The translations under genes were made by a program, and so were the position numbers. Below are positions 24,337 to 36,071 of a stretch of 64,000 bases of DNA, one piece after another (positions within the stretch are counted from its first letter, which is position 1; every line of letters starts with the position of its first letter). Under the pieces are notes generated by a model. That model ran no database searches. It was not told where the DNA came from and worked only from the letters and a program-made list of their open reading frames with translations. The stretch comes from Mucor racemosus (taxonomy: Eukaryota; Mucoromycota; Mucoromycetes; Mucorales; Mucoraceae): positions 1,240,001-1,304,000 of the forward strand of contig JAPEHQ010000014.1 in NCBI GenBank assembly GCA_027405735.1, written 5' to 3'.

Positions 24337-25657
24337 ATGGAAAATAATATTGATAATGATTGCCCGAGGTATCGACCATTTGCACCATCAGCAACACATC
24401 GTACAGTCAAAGTAAAAAAGGCCAAATATTCAACTTCATTGGATCCCAGAGGCTATATTCCAGGTAGCATATTATATATAAACATACACTACACATCCTA
24501 ATACCTTTATAAAGTTTACGAATATTTAATAAATGGACAGCCTATTATGTGGGATAGAGAGTCAGGTTTGTTATAAATATACAAATCTTTGCTTGGATAT
24601 TCAAAAACTAAAAGACGTTGAATTCTAAATTAGGTTATGTACATTTTACCGGTATATGGAAATCATTAGGCAACTCTAAAGCCGATATTGTCAAAATGGT
24701 AGACTCGAATCCCGAGCTCAAAGTAAAAAAGATTCGAGGAGGTTTTCTAAAGATACAAGGAACATGGTTCGTATAAAGATTATTCTAAACTTGTATGTAA
24801 ATTGCTAATAAACTATAAAAAACAGGATCCCCTATGAATATGCATATTTACTTTGTAAAAGAACCGCCTGGATGATTCGTAAAGACCTTGTGGCCATATT
24901 TGGACCACGATTTCTTAATGACGCACTTGATCCTTCAAATCCTGAATATGGCTGTCTCTTGTTGGATCCCAAATGCAATAAAAAAGGCATGAATAATCGA
25001 CAAACAACCATGCGCCAAGTAAATCATCATCCTTACAAACGGGCGGATTTTATGCGCCAAAATTCACGGGATAAATTCATTAAAAAGAATGATAAAATTG
25101 TTTCGAGTATGTCTCTCTCAAGGTTACTGAATTCAACTTCAGCAACAGTAGGTAGTGTAATGAGAGATCAACAAAGTGATGACCTTGCATTTTCAGAATC
25201 ACCAAATACAACACCTTCTCCAACGTTTAGAGTCATTCCATTTCCAACATGTTTAAAAACCGAACAAAAAACAAATCTATTGTCACCTATATTTACTAAT
25301 ACTTCAACAATAACAAATGACGATAGACGTTCATCAGAGCCTCGTATTACTCCCATTTATAGTCCATCGTCATCCTCTTCTAGTTCATGGTCATCACCCA
25401 CTTCTCCATCTGCGTCTTCTGCTTCTGCTTCTGATTTGGTATTAGCATCAACAATGACAACAACATCATCAACAACAACAACAACAACTACACATACTTA
25501 TTCTAAAGATATTATCGATACAATTAATGCTACTATACTTTTACAACGTTTATCTCAAGATGATGGTGCTCGTCCATTTAAGCCAATGCATCCAGATTCA
25601 ATTCCAAGTAAAGTGATGGTTGGAAATCAAGAATTTAGAATTTGTTGGAATGATTAA
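24337..25657 (+). CDS. APSES/KilA-N domain transcription factor, Xbp1-like
   Basis: Four exons: 24337-24463, 24515-24565, 24634-24766, 24826-25657 (380 aa); all joins are in phase. The DNA-binding domain is split over exons 1-4: VYEYLINGQPIMWDRESGYV, HFTGIWKSLGN, KADIVKMVDSNPEL, KIRGGFLKIQGTWIPYEYA and RTAWMIRKDLVAIFGPRF. The pattern WDRESGYVHFTGIW followed by GGFLKIQGTW and a DL-x-x-(I/L)FGP-F end is typical of the Xbp1 branch of APSES regulators, nuclear repressors of cell-cycle and stress genes in yeasts. The rest (from about residue 140) is low-complexity Ser/Thr-rich sequence, including Thr and Ser runs at 25350-25500, ending with a short conserved-looking tail (GNQEFRICWND). No ankyrin repeats follow, unlike Swi4/Mbp1. 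Target genes are unknown. Confidence 0.85.
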
Positions 25658-26044
25658 TCATTCACAAATTAATATTATTTCTTTTGTACATATACATTCT
25701 ACTATTTTATATATATATATATATATACTACAACTATATACGTTTAATTGATTTAAACATGTATACAATAATAAATAAATATCCTTGCAGTTTTCATGTT
25801 CAAGACTTTTTACATAAACCATATAAAACCAATGGGATTTGACTTTATCATGCGTTATCTCTCGATTTAATATGACTAGATGCCTATATTTTACATTGAG
25901 ATCTTTCATGGTTGCGGCTTGATGATAGTGGAGAATTAAATAACTTTTTTAGTATGCATGCGGTTGATGAATATTGAGCAACTAAACATACACTAAAAAC
26001 GACTGTGCATTATAATATCCTCTTTTTATTACTACAATAAATAT
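25658..26044. other. Short intergenic gap with TA repeat
   Basis: A (TA)n run near 25708-25727 and AT-rich sequence. This is presumably the 3' end of the APSES gene and the promoter of the next F-box gene. Confidence 0.5.
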
Positions 26045-28036
26045 ATGACAAAAGAACCAAGTACTATTTCTATTATACCACCCGAAATATGGCAAGTTAT
26101 ATTCTCATATCTATCAACTCGGAACAATTACGAGTGTCAACGCGTATGTAAATCTTGGTATTTGCCAGCTCGACGTGCATTTTTGGATCATATTGTCTTG
26201 AAAAATAGATATGATTTGGAAGAGTTTTTGCGATGCTTTACAGATTCAAATAATTTCAATGAATCAGTAAAAAGGTTTACAATTGGATATGCGTATACAA
26301 TGCCAAGTAGAGCTGGTTTATTGTTACAAAGTGAAGCTGTAGCAACTCTTATTGACCGGTTTCCCAACGTTCAAGCAATGACAGTATCCGTCAACTGCAT
26401 AGATTTAGAGAATTTCACACAGTCTCATATTATGACAGCCATGACGGAAAAATGGACATCGCTCAGTGTTTTTAGAGTGAATCAAATCTTGCTATCAACA
26501 GAGAAAACTAGAATTTACTTGCAAACCATGTATCATTTACGACAACGGATGACAGAACTTGCATTGTATGACCATGAATATGTTACAAAGGAGATGGGCG
26601 GCGCAAGTCGATTTGTATCTTTGTTTCCTCAATTGAAACATCTCAAGATTATCCCACAACAAGGCAATATTGATAGTTTTTCGGATTGTTTGCCTATTCT
26701 AGAACAATGCGGGCAACATCTCGAATCGTTGGATATGCATAGCAAAAAGGAGGATGAGGATATCGAGTTGCTTTTTATGCCTAGATCTATACAAGAACAA
26801 CAAAAGCTGGCCCACATCAAAGTTTTAAAATTAACTATGACAAATTTCTGTACAAATACAATACGTTTTATTATTCAGAATCTTACGGGATTGCAAAAGG
26901 TGACAATTGGATTTGTATATGCTAATTTAAGCGACTGGATAGAAAATCAAAAAATAGTTTTCACCAACGATTTTTTGAACTATTTGTGTATAAGAGACGA
27001 GTATTTCCTAAGGCCTTTAACTATCAACTACAAAGAAGATGATGAATATTTGACTCAAATAATATCAAGACATTATTCTACGGCAACAACAAGCACCGAA
27101 AGAGTAGATTTACACACCCGCATCGTCTTGTACAACAACAACACACAATTTGGATATGATTACAATAATGCTGTTGCCAATTCATCCAAATTTTCTCTAC
27201 AATTACTATCCAGCAAATTACAATACGGAAAACTAAAACGTACATCTTATTTTACACATTTTTATACGGGAAATAATGCAAGAGATATATTAGATACATT
27301 CAAAGTGGCATCCTCCATCAAACAAGCTACAAGTTTGACCCTAGATCTTGGGGGAATGTGTATATTCATTGACTCTATCCCTCGCCTTGTGTATCAATTA
27401 TTAACAATCGTACCTAGGATCAATAAATTATCGATTGTTTGGCCTCGAAATTATTGCGAAAATAACTCGTTTATTTGGCCTGAAGAAGACACGACAAATT
27501 ATCCCCATGTGATTGATTTGGAACTAACGGCAGGCCTTGCTTCTTGGGTAGATATGTCGATGCTACCACTGGTTTCCAACATGTTTCCAGCATTGAAATA
27601 TCTTTCAATGCAATTATTCAGTGGCTATTGGCATGAAGCGAGTACGGCATTTGTGATCAATTTACCCCAAACCAAATTAACTAGATTACATTTGGATGTT
27701 ACGCCTGTGAGAATACAAACCGGTAATGTACTTAAAGAACAAATTACCTTTGCAGAAGCATTTTTTATCTTAAAAGTAACCAAGCTGCTGGACAATACAA
27801 CAACACGCGAATATTATTATTCTGTTTCTCTGGATTATTTGAGAGCAACTCTTATAAAAGATCTACAGCAAGTAAAGAATAGAGAGTATCTAACAATACA
27901 TGTCATTATCAAAGATATTCAATATTTAAACATGTATCTTTCGCAAGAAATCTATGAGCAACAGCAAGAAAAACCAATTTTATTATCCATGGACCCACAA
28001 AAGAAGGTTCAAACATCAATTTCTTTCTTGTTGTAG
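26045..28036 (+). CDS. F-box/LRR-like protein
   Basis: A single uninterrupted frame of 663 codons from ATG 26045 to TAG. The F-box is at residues about 10-50 (IIPPEIWQVIFSYL ... ECQRVCKSWYLPARRAFLD), which would bind Skp1. The remainder shows irregular leucine-rich segments (for example FPQLKHLKIIP and LPILEQCGQHLESLDMHSK), as in the large F-box/LRR families of Mucoromycota that select SCF substrates. No enzyme motif or membrane segment is visible. It is followed at 0.85 kb by a second, damaged F-box gene in the same orientation. Confidence 0.85.
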   Translation: MTKEPSTISIIPPEIWQVIFSYLSTRNNYECQRVCKSWYLPARRAFLDHIVLKNRYDLEEFLRCFTDSNNFNESVKRFTIGYAYTMPSRAGLLLQSEAVATLIDRFPNVQAMTVSVNCIDLENFTQSHIMTAMTEKWTSLSVFRVNQILLSTEKTRIYLQTMYHLRQRMTELALYDHEYVTKEMGGASRFVSLFPQLKHLKIIPQQGNIDSFSDCLPILEQCGQHLESLDMHSKKEDEDIELLFMPRSIQEQQKLAHIKVLKLTMTNFCTNTIRFIIQNLTGLQKVTIGFVYANLSDWIENQKIVFTNDFLNYLCIRDEYFLRPLTINYKEDDEYLTQIISRHYSTATTSTERVDLHTRIVLYNNNTQFGYDYNNAVANSSKFSLQLLSSKLQYGKLKRTSYFTHFYTGNNARDILDTFKVASSIKQATSLTLDLGGMCIFIDSIPRLVYQLLTIVPRINKLSIVWPRNYCENNSFIWPEEDTTNYPHVIDLELTAGLASWVDMSMLPLVSNMFPALKYLSMQLFSGYWHEASTAFVINLPQTKLTRLHLDVTPVRIQTGNVLKEQITFAEAFFILKVTKLLDNTTTREYYYSVSLDYLRATLIKDLQQVKNREYLTIHVIIKDIQYLNMYLSQEIYEQQQEKPILLSMDPQKKVQTSISFLL

Positions 28037-28888
28037 TACTAATATACCCCCACTTTACGTATTTAAAACTTTTACCTTGCACAATAATAAACTTGACTAC
28101 ATGAACATGATCAGTTTCCCATCTCTCTCTGTCTCTCTCCCTCTCTCTCGTTTTGTATCGCAATACTTGTACAGGCGCTTTGATCAACCGACCCGAAGAA
28201 TGATAACTTTGGTGAAACAACACCCTGTGTATATAATCAAACTTGGCCATGGGACATACTTGAGAACTATTTTGGATCATGAAATGACCCGCCGCGCACT
28301 TTCGGCCAAATAGTGTATTAAATATGCTTACATTTCGCTTTTAATCGGTCGATTTTTTCTCTCTCTGTGTATTCGTTCATTCATCGTTAAAACAATATAT
28401 GCAAATATAAACAAACAGTATAGAATCAGATAAGATGCTATATCTAAAAAATAAAATGCTAATGTTTATACATTGCAGCCTCTAATAGATTGTCCACCGC
28501 GGATGATCTACTGGAATATACTGCATGATGGAGATATATATCCATATTTATGCAAGCATGACTTTTTTTTTTTTTCGAGAGTCCATTTCTTCATCTCGTA
28601 TAAAAAATGAAAAAAGAACCTCGACCACAACTCATTGAATAGATTTTTGCAAGGTTCAATGTCATCATGTGATACACAAAACTTGTAACATGTGGTTTCC
28701 TTTTAACTTACACATTTTCCAAATATAAAATTTAAAATACTTGTAATAAATAAATAAAATCTTTATTTCAAAAAATCAAATTTTAATACATAAAAGGGGT
28801 CTAAGTTGGTTGTTGTATTTCAACGGGGACACACTCTTTTGGGCTTTTTTTTTTTTTTTACTCTTTTTCTCTCTTTTTTTTTATCATC
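28037..28888. other. Intergenic between the two F-box genes
   Basis: Contains an AATAAA near 28086, a CTCTCT-rich stretch at about 28122-28150, and T runs at about 28563-28576 and 28846-28880. No gene was seen. Confidence 0.5.
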
Positions 28889-30282
28889 ATGTATCAATTA
28901 AGTCAAATAACACAATTACCTATAGAAATAACCAGAGAAATATTTACACATTTACTGTTACAACATGTTCATTCACAACCATCATCAACGTTGCAATGTA
29001 GATTTATCTCGGCCAAAAATGGTGGACTCTATCCAAATCATGCAACATCACGGTATTTTAGGTATGGAGAGGATGATGTATGTATATGTTGGCAATTGGA
29101 TTTATTAAGTGTTGCTATGGTATGCAAATCATGGTACCTGATCGGTCTTGAAATTATGCAATCCGCTGCTACTGCTGCGACCAAATCTCAAACAGTGTCG
29201 CCATGGTTACCGCTAGTAAATCATCCAAGCTATTCACGAAATTATCCTTTCAGATCTCGTCTAGTTAAGCTCTTAAAAGAATCCGAGCTTGCAAATCTTG
29301 CTTTCCATCAGCAAGTGCGTCACCTTGTGATTGATTTTGCGTCATTTGACACCATACGCCGAGAAAAATCCAGAAATACAAATACAATGGTCAAAAAGAG
29401 AGGTAAGAATGGGGGAGATTATATAATAAAAAAAAAGTATTCTAAAATATATATATAGTTCATCATGCCAATGCCTTGTCGGAAATGATAGAACTGATCA
29501 AACTTTGTACTCAAACCGAAAGATTAGACATCATATGTGATGCGGGGTTCACAAACCTCCTTACCACCTCATCGTCCCATGACAATATAATAGATAGCAG
29601 TGGCAGCAACGGCGTTGAAAACAACAGCATACTTCATTCTTGTAAGGTGTTACAACAAACCTTAATGCAACAGAACCAAAATGATCGTATAAAGCGACTT
29701 GATTTTATTGGTTTTAATCCCATTCAGTGATGTCCGTGCTGCGCCGGTAAAGAGTGGGATCAATATCTATTACCTTTGATGACCTGTCTATCCTCTGTAG
29801 AGACTTTAGTTTTACAAAATGTGTTGCCATCAGTAGATCTGTTTCAAACCTTAAATAGCCCACGCCTAACCAAGATTGTATTTTATAAATCCATGGTGAC
29901 AGTACCTCTGTTCAAAAAAACGAAAACATCGACATCGGCGACAAAGTTTATCACTTCCGTCAATTTGATACCTCAGAGATTATGGAAACAAATCAAACAT
30001 GTTGAGATTTATGAAGATATTGAAGATGTAACTACATGGAGAAGTAAGAGATATTTGACAGAACTTGTAAATAATGTCCATGATTTGGAATCTTTTGTAT
30101 TGCAGTTTGATACAAAGGAAGGAAATGAAAAGTGCTTATCTTTAGGGCACAGCAGTAGCCATGTTTCTAGCTTTGGCAGCAACAAGATAACAAATTGTAA
30201 TTCCCCGCTATATGACCTGCGAATGAAGTGTAAAAATACTTTGAGGCAGATGACCTTAATTAATGTGCCTGATATTTATTAA
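28889..30282 (+). pseudogene. F-box/LRR gene with an in-frame TGA
   Basis: Two exons, 28889-29402 and 29459-30282, joined in phase across a 56-nt intron (GTAAGA donor). The N-terminus is an F-box interrupted by an insert (ITQLPIEITREIFTHLLL ... LLSVAMVCKSWYLIG). The frame then runs through leucine-rich segments but meets TGA at 29728-29730, between FIGFNPIQ and CPCCAGKEWDQYLLPLM. It stays open in the same frame for 183 more codons with family-like sequence (VETLVLQNVLPSVDLF). No alternative splice I tried removes the stop in phase. Either this is a recent nonsense pseudogene, a sequencing error, or a recoded stop. Without the stop the protein would be 445 aa. Confidence 0.7.
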
Positions 30283-30589
30283 AATATGTATATAGTATGT
30301 ATATATATTATATATATATATATATATGCAAGATAATAGCAAATTAAAACAAATTTGATTAGACCCTTTTTTTTTTTTTTTTTTTGTAAAATCTTTGCTT
30401 GCTTTTGTTAGTTCTATTCAATTAACGTATGCTTATTGTTGTTTTGTAATTGTTGTGATTGCTGCTATTGTTAAAATAAGTTAATTACATGGCTTATCAT
30501 TATTACTACTGATAGTTGATGAATAACAATTAAATGTTTGATTCCAAAATTTACTCTAACCTCATTAACTATTCTTAATTTTTATTTTT
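30283..30589. other. Gap with TA repeat and poly-T
   Basis: A (TA)n microsatellite lies at about 30292-30327 and a run of about 19 T at 30367-30385. No gene. Confidence 0.6.
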
Positions 30590-32531
30590 TTAGGGGGATA
30601 TATAGGGCTCTTCAGCATCAGAACTGTAGTAAGATGACTCTGAAGAAGGCTCATTTTCACAAATATAACTAAGAAGTTGATCATGTTGCTTTTGCAACAA
30701 TCCCTATACAAGAAGAGTTCAGCAATTGTGGATTTAGACAAGAGAGTAAAATATTATTTTACATACACGGACAAGCCAAATTTGAGAAAGGAGAGTAGGA
30801 AAGGAGTGAATAGTAACTTTGCGATGACAAAGTTTTGACTTAAATTCCAGGTTAAAAATATACGGTTCATTTCTTGATTGACAAAGATTGTAGACATAAA
30901 GGATATTTATCATAATGAAATAATATTTAGTAACTGAAATATTATAGCAGGATAGAATAAAGACTTACAATAGGCCTGAAATCCATAAACTTTTAATTCC
31001 TTTTTGGAAACAAGGCATGGATTTTCTTTAACGTCGATAATAGTTTCATACATGAACTTCATATTTTTGGCTAGTTTTTTTTTTTTTTTTTGTCTTCATA
31101 AAAAATGAGTTGTGTCCACCTTCCAGTTTGGTCCAGATATTTCAATTATGGCAACTTCCAAATCAAATCCTTCATCGATGATAATGCCATCAATTTTTGT
31201 TGGAGTAGTTATTTTGCCGTTTGAAAGCAATATTATTTTAAAATGCAGTAGTTAGCCAACTAACAGCTCATATTCGTTTTTTAGAGAGGTATCTATTATC
31301 GAAATGCTTTGATGGGATAGCGCACAAAGCAAAAGAATGCGAACGTACTAATAAAAATCAAGCAATAACTTAATTATCTAGTTAATTCATTTACCCCCAC
31401 TGTGCTTATTTTTATTTGTCTAATAAAATATGTGAATAGAAGAATATAGTACAGGATATCCTGTCTTTTTTACATTCTATTGTTCCTATAAGCCTTTAGG
31501 TATTTTTTTTTGAAATTGGAACAAGCATGGGGTTTAGCGAATAAATATGGATATAAATAACTACATGTACATCTAACCTGTTGTTCTTGGTTCAAAGTGG
31601 AAAGGTGATCTTTTCTCCAGCTTAAGCTTTTCACGTTCATTCAATCTAGGTGTACGTGCTAATTCATTATAGTTTTTTTTTTTTTAATATTCCAGATATT
31701 TTTATACAGTAGTGAGGGAGATTTTCTAAACAGTGATTTACTTTTTAATAAATAATATGCTAAATATGTGATCTACTACTATATAAATAAAATTAACTGT
31801 ATATATAATATTATATTTGTGGCCAGATAAAAATTGCCAAGAAATGAGATTTCTACACGCCTGTGTACACGTTTAGTATATACCACACCCTGATCATAAT
31901 TTGAGTTTTTTCAATAGGTCTGTAATACTGTGACACTGAAAATACATCGAGATCTTTATGTTATGCTCATACGACGATATCCTTTTTAGTACATGCCGTC
32001 GATGCGATGTACTGTTTATGCTTTCACATCCAGGGTATTACAAAACCATATCAATGGGTCATATGCTCAACGCGGTAAATCCGTTTAGCAGTAGTTAGGT
32101 ATCCAGATCGCTATTATCATTTTGTGACATCAAATGCGTTTGTACAGGTAGTATCTCAAAAAAAACAAAACGATAAATTCAGTATTTTGGAACAAAGGTT
32201 TCTTTTTTACAATTTTCTAGTACAGTATTGTATCTGGTCTCTATTCGCTAACATTTATTTTAATCAAATCTTTAAGCCTGACATTTTTCTTAAAAATGGA
32301 TGTAAAACATATTGCACCACAATTTTGATTATACATAAAGAAGGTATTTACTTATTAATTTCGATAGTTATCATTGCCATACATACTGATTTTGGCTGAT
32401 TTAGCGTTATTTTTAATTCTGGATCAATATTCATTGATTGCAAGCATTTTTCGAATTACTTCATTCTTTTTAAGCGGAAGAAAAGAGAATTTTTGTTGAA
32501 ACCAATGCGAAGCTTCTTCAAAATTAGTTGC
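30590..32531 (-). pseudogene. Decayed multi-exon gene, unknown family
   Basis: On the minus strand three pieces splice in phase: about 31243-30969, 30933-about 30779 and 30703-30590. Visible coding includes GFDLEVAIIEISGPNWKVD, MKFMYETIIDVKENPCLVSK, KELKVYGFQAY, RNEPYIFNLEFKSKL and a C-terminus LSYICENEPSSES...EEPYISP. One TGA interrupts the first piece, just before a 17-A run. Further upstream, 31672-31578 (NELARTPRLNEREKLKLEK) ends at a GT donor, and 32531-32424 (FEEASHWFQQKFSFLPLKK) ends in a stop; these probably belong to the same gene. The sequence resembles multi-copy uncharacterised proteins I associate with Mucoromycota genomes, but I cannot name the family. Confidence 0.5.
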
Positions 32532-32640
32532 TAGATAATGAAATCAAGGTATACTATTTGTACACTTACGGCGCATTAAATGCAACTTCAAAATTCAATT
32601 TTAAACCATTGTTTGATTTTATAAAAATCTTCAAGAATGT

Positions 32641-32826
32641 CTGAAACAATTGACACAGAATAGTTTGAACACGTACGAATTTTCATTTATACATTTCCAC
32701 AGCAACTTGGGGAGACTGAACTTTTGCAATTTTGTGGACCAACGGCACTGGATGTACTTACCCTTGCAACAGGGGCTCATTTAAATCCATATTCTACGAT
32801 AACTGATGAGATTAATGATCTTAGTA
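32641..32826 (+). other. Orphan coding-like segment
   Basis: After an ATG at about 32639 and one TAG, the frame is open to the edge of repeat R2b. The stretch LLQFCGPTALDVLTLATGAH followed by LNPYSTITDEINDL looks like protein and sits after an acceptor-like CCACAG. The opposite strand could instead be the coding one. I recognise no family. Confidence 0.25.
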
Positions 32827-33786
32827 GGTGGAAAAGGATTTTCAAGGCTTTACATTATTCAGCGCAATTAAAACCCTGCTAAATTGCTCATTTCAGCCAA
32901 TGTAAAAGCAGTATTACAGCGTATCAACCCATAAACTAAACAAAATAGGCAATATCTGCTATCATAGAAACATACATTTTTCTACTAGAAAAACTGTCTG
33001 TCATATCATACATTCATTAAAAAATTGCAAAAGCGAGTCCGTAGAGCGACGCCATAATTGAGCATAGCACGATCGAACGACTAAGTCTCTTATACTATGG
33101 TATATATCTAAGCTTTAAATGAAAATGCGTTTTTTTTTTTTACTTTTCTTATATTTAACCACGTATCGTCTGAAAATTCAGTTTTTGTAGCGGACATTTT
33201 CGGGGCTCATTTTATCCTTACCAACACTCATGATTTTGATCAAAAAACAGAAAAATCAAATTTTGATACCAAAATCAACATTTAAATATACCACATTGTG
33301 AGAGGAAATTGTAGCCATGGCTAATACACATTTTATAAAAGCTTAATATTAAATGTTAAGTAATGAAAATTTGTACTTTTGTCCCAAAAACGGTTTTTTG
33401 GTTAAAGGATTTTCATGTAATATTTTGCAATAAAAATGTTTGTTATTTTTTATTGAGCAAATAGAGCGCTAAATTCTGTATATGTGTATATTTTTTATTT
33501 TTATAATTGGTAGTATAATTAACTCTAGATTTGCAAAATCAGAAAAAAAAAATTAAAAAATGTCAAAATTGATGATCTGGACAAAAATAATTTTCTAAAT
33601 TAATATTCCGCTTATAAGCCTTGTAAGTCTTAAAAATAAGAGATTTTATAATACTTGAAAAAATTTTCAAGAATTTACAATGCTGTACCCACTTGATCCA
33701 AGCTTATAACTGTAAATCTTTATGTATGTTAATATCGTGTAGTAGTTTATTTGATGATAATATAGTCTTACTTTATAATTATTGCG

Positions 33787-34048
33787 CTAGAGGTGATTTA
33801 AATTGCGTTTTAATCTTTCCCCTCCAATACCATAAACATATACATGGCCATCACTGGAACCTATTGCCCCCTTTTTACCCTCTTTGTCCCAAGCCAACTG
33901 ATTCAATCCTTTACCAGAACTAACTTAAGTACTTACAAATGGTTCCTCGATATTTTCATTCAAATTCCATAAATTAAATTGACTTGTTCCATCAACAGTA
34001 GTATCAAATGTATCATCAATCCGCCTTATGATAAATGCTGCCGCCAAT
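33787..34048 (-). pseudogene. Dynein intermediate chain fragment in R2 copy b
   Basis: Same exon start after TTTTAG, same VDGTSQFNLWNLNENIEEPF stretch, same in-frame TAA, and same GLNQLAWDKEGKKGAIGSSD end as copy a. Only a few substitutions separate the two. Confidence 0.75.
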
Positions 34049-34804
34049 CTAAAATCAGAAAAAACATCGCATTGTCATTGTTATAAGCTATGAAAAGCTT
34101 GATTTTTAATAATACAACAATTAAATAAAAGACAAAATGATACTAATCGCATATAATGAGTATGCAACATCTAGTTGAGTTTAATGAAGAATGCTTTTGA
34201 ACCCTTTTGAAAATCCTGAAGCAAACACAACATCTTGGTCCTGTAATTTCTATCAATCAAAATGTTACGATTTTCACCACACAATGAAAGCATCTTTTAT
34301 CAATTTTGACCTCGTTTTACATTGAATATCAGTTTTTTATTTACCAGTTGTATTTTCTCTGATTCATTAATATTCGGTCATATTGAACGATAGTATATTA
34401 AATTACAATTTACTAGTAGCATACTGTTGGTAGTTTTTTGTTATTTTTATTAATTTCATTCCAATAAACGATATCTCCTTACTTGATTAAATTTCTAGTT
34501 TTATTTAACATTGACATGTTCCGATAAAACACTTGCTACAATATTTATTCTAAATTGTGTGCATTTCAAATGACAAATATCTAAAGTAAAGCAAACTTAT
34601 GAATGTCAATTGATAATTATATAAAGTAGTAATGTCATATAATTTACTAATTTTGTTAAGTTTGAACTTTTGAATAGAAGGCAGAATCTCGCTCTCCCTT
34701 ACACGAGCTTTTTTTAAAAAAAAGTCAAAAGCTCGGCTCGTTGCCGCAAGTTTCGGTGAAGCTCGTCTAAGACTCGGCTCGTTGTCGTAAGCTTTGGTGA
34801 AGCT

Positions 34805-35724
34805 TGCAGTGGAATTACATACTAAAAACGCTTGATAAAAATAAAACAACCTAAATTCCAAGTGTCGCTCATAAAATATGATGCCACTTGAAATGTGAAC
34901 AACAATAATAATCAAACGCTTCAATTGAACACAATAACAAACGCATGCTAAAAATATGAAATACGTTTTTGAACCATACATGTCGTGTAGATGATAGCAC
35001 CCTTGATCACGGCGCAATCATCAATTCCACAAATGATATACAGTATATATCAAAACAGGATTTTATCCAAATCAATAATAATAATAAACAAGGATATCAA
35101 TTTAGTCAACTACTCATCTATATTGAAGTTGCACTATCAATATAAATAAGATTCAAGCATATAAAAACTACCCCTTAAAAATCAAGGTTACATAAAATAG
35201 ATATAATAGAAATAAACAAAACAACCATTTCCGAAAAGTTCGTCGATATTGTCACACTTGACATATAATCCCTTATGGTCAATGCTCTACAAAATTTACC
35301 CCTTAAATATCAAATCAATAAAAATGCACTCAAAACTGGAAGATTACTAAATATACATCCATTCAAGTCTGATGGTATCCAAGTTCTCCAAATTACTATA
35401 AATACTCTCATACTTTTCAATTATTTTAACTCTTCAGAAATCTTTTGTAATAAAAAATTTAGCTGATTATAATTGTATTTCTACTGCTTTTATTTTTTTA
35501 TTTTTTTTATTTTAGTAAATAACATCGTCATTGTTTTACCAAAACTAATAAGAATTAGACAAGAGTAAAAGGTGTAGTTTTATTCAATGTAGAGAATGAG
35601 ATTATATATAGAAGAGATTATTAAGTGATACAATAGCTATTGATGGTGTAACAATAACAATATCCTGATAATACAACTACTGTAGCGCTATATCTAGATT
35701 CTGATATAACAGTCATTTACTGCA
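34805..35724. mobile_element. Solo LTR, family A, TSD AAGCT, with a nested LTR
   Basis: Homologous to 14047-14774: starts TGCAGTGGAATTAC, ends ATTTACTGCA. It is flanked by AAGCT at 34800-34804 and 35725-35729. R2 copy a shows the empty site (AGCTT at 11660-11664 on the plus strand). Removing the nested 180-bp element and its duplication leaves about 735 bp. Confidence 0.87.
35532..35711 (+). mobile_element. Nested short LTR-like element (180 bp), TSD GTCAT
   Basis: Begins TGTTTTACC, ends GATATAACA (TGTT / AACA ends). It is flanked by GTCAT at 35527-35531 and 35712-35716. It is absent from the related LTR at 14047-14774, whose sequence continues across this point. Confidence 0.8.
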
Positions 35725-35775
35725 AAGCTCCTCCAAGACTCAGCTCGTGTTTTATACTCACACTGATGCTGCCTT

Positions 35776-36071
35776 TTTTTTTTTGTTATTTTTAATTTAT
35801 TAAGCTTCTTCCAGAAAAAACGCAAGCAAATGTTTTTTAGTCTAAAAATTGGAATAATCATTCAGTCAAGGCTAACATTTTTATCGGCCATTTGCATGCA
35901 GAATAATTCGGAAAGAACCATTTTAGCATGCTTTCTGCAGCATGGAAAACTCTTTTTTCTGCTCGAGCGGAACTATTTGTTCTATCTATATATTCTCAAT
36001 GATGACAGTGTCAAAAATATGTAACTACTACTCACATGTAACGTTGGAAATTATTAGGATTGAAATTCGCT
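35776..36071. other. Insertion of about 300 bp at the R2b/R1-C junction
   Basis: Starts with a poly-T run at about 35776 and has no counterpart at the R1-R2 junction near 11600. The ends carry no clear inverted repeats or TG...CA. Its nature is unknown. Confidence 0.45.

Larger units (their letters stand above)
32827..35775 (-). repeat. Repeat R2 copy b (truncated, inverted)
   Basis: Inverted relative to copy a and missing the part beyond about 13625 of that copy. It holds the dynein fragment (34048-33787) and the small conserved frame (34191-34325, plus strand). Its R1-proximal part is split by the solo LTR at 34805-35724. After a further insert of about 300 bp (35776-36071), it continues into R1 copy C, the same R1-R2 junction as at 11590. 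Confidence 0.8.

Noticed and set aside
28134..28152. CTCTCT repeat as a CRISPR or tandem array
   Set aside because: Simple dinucleotide repeat without spacers; no CRISPR-like structure anywhere in the window.
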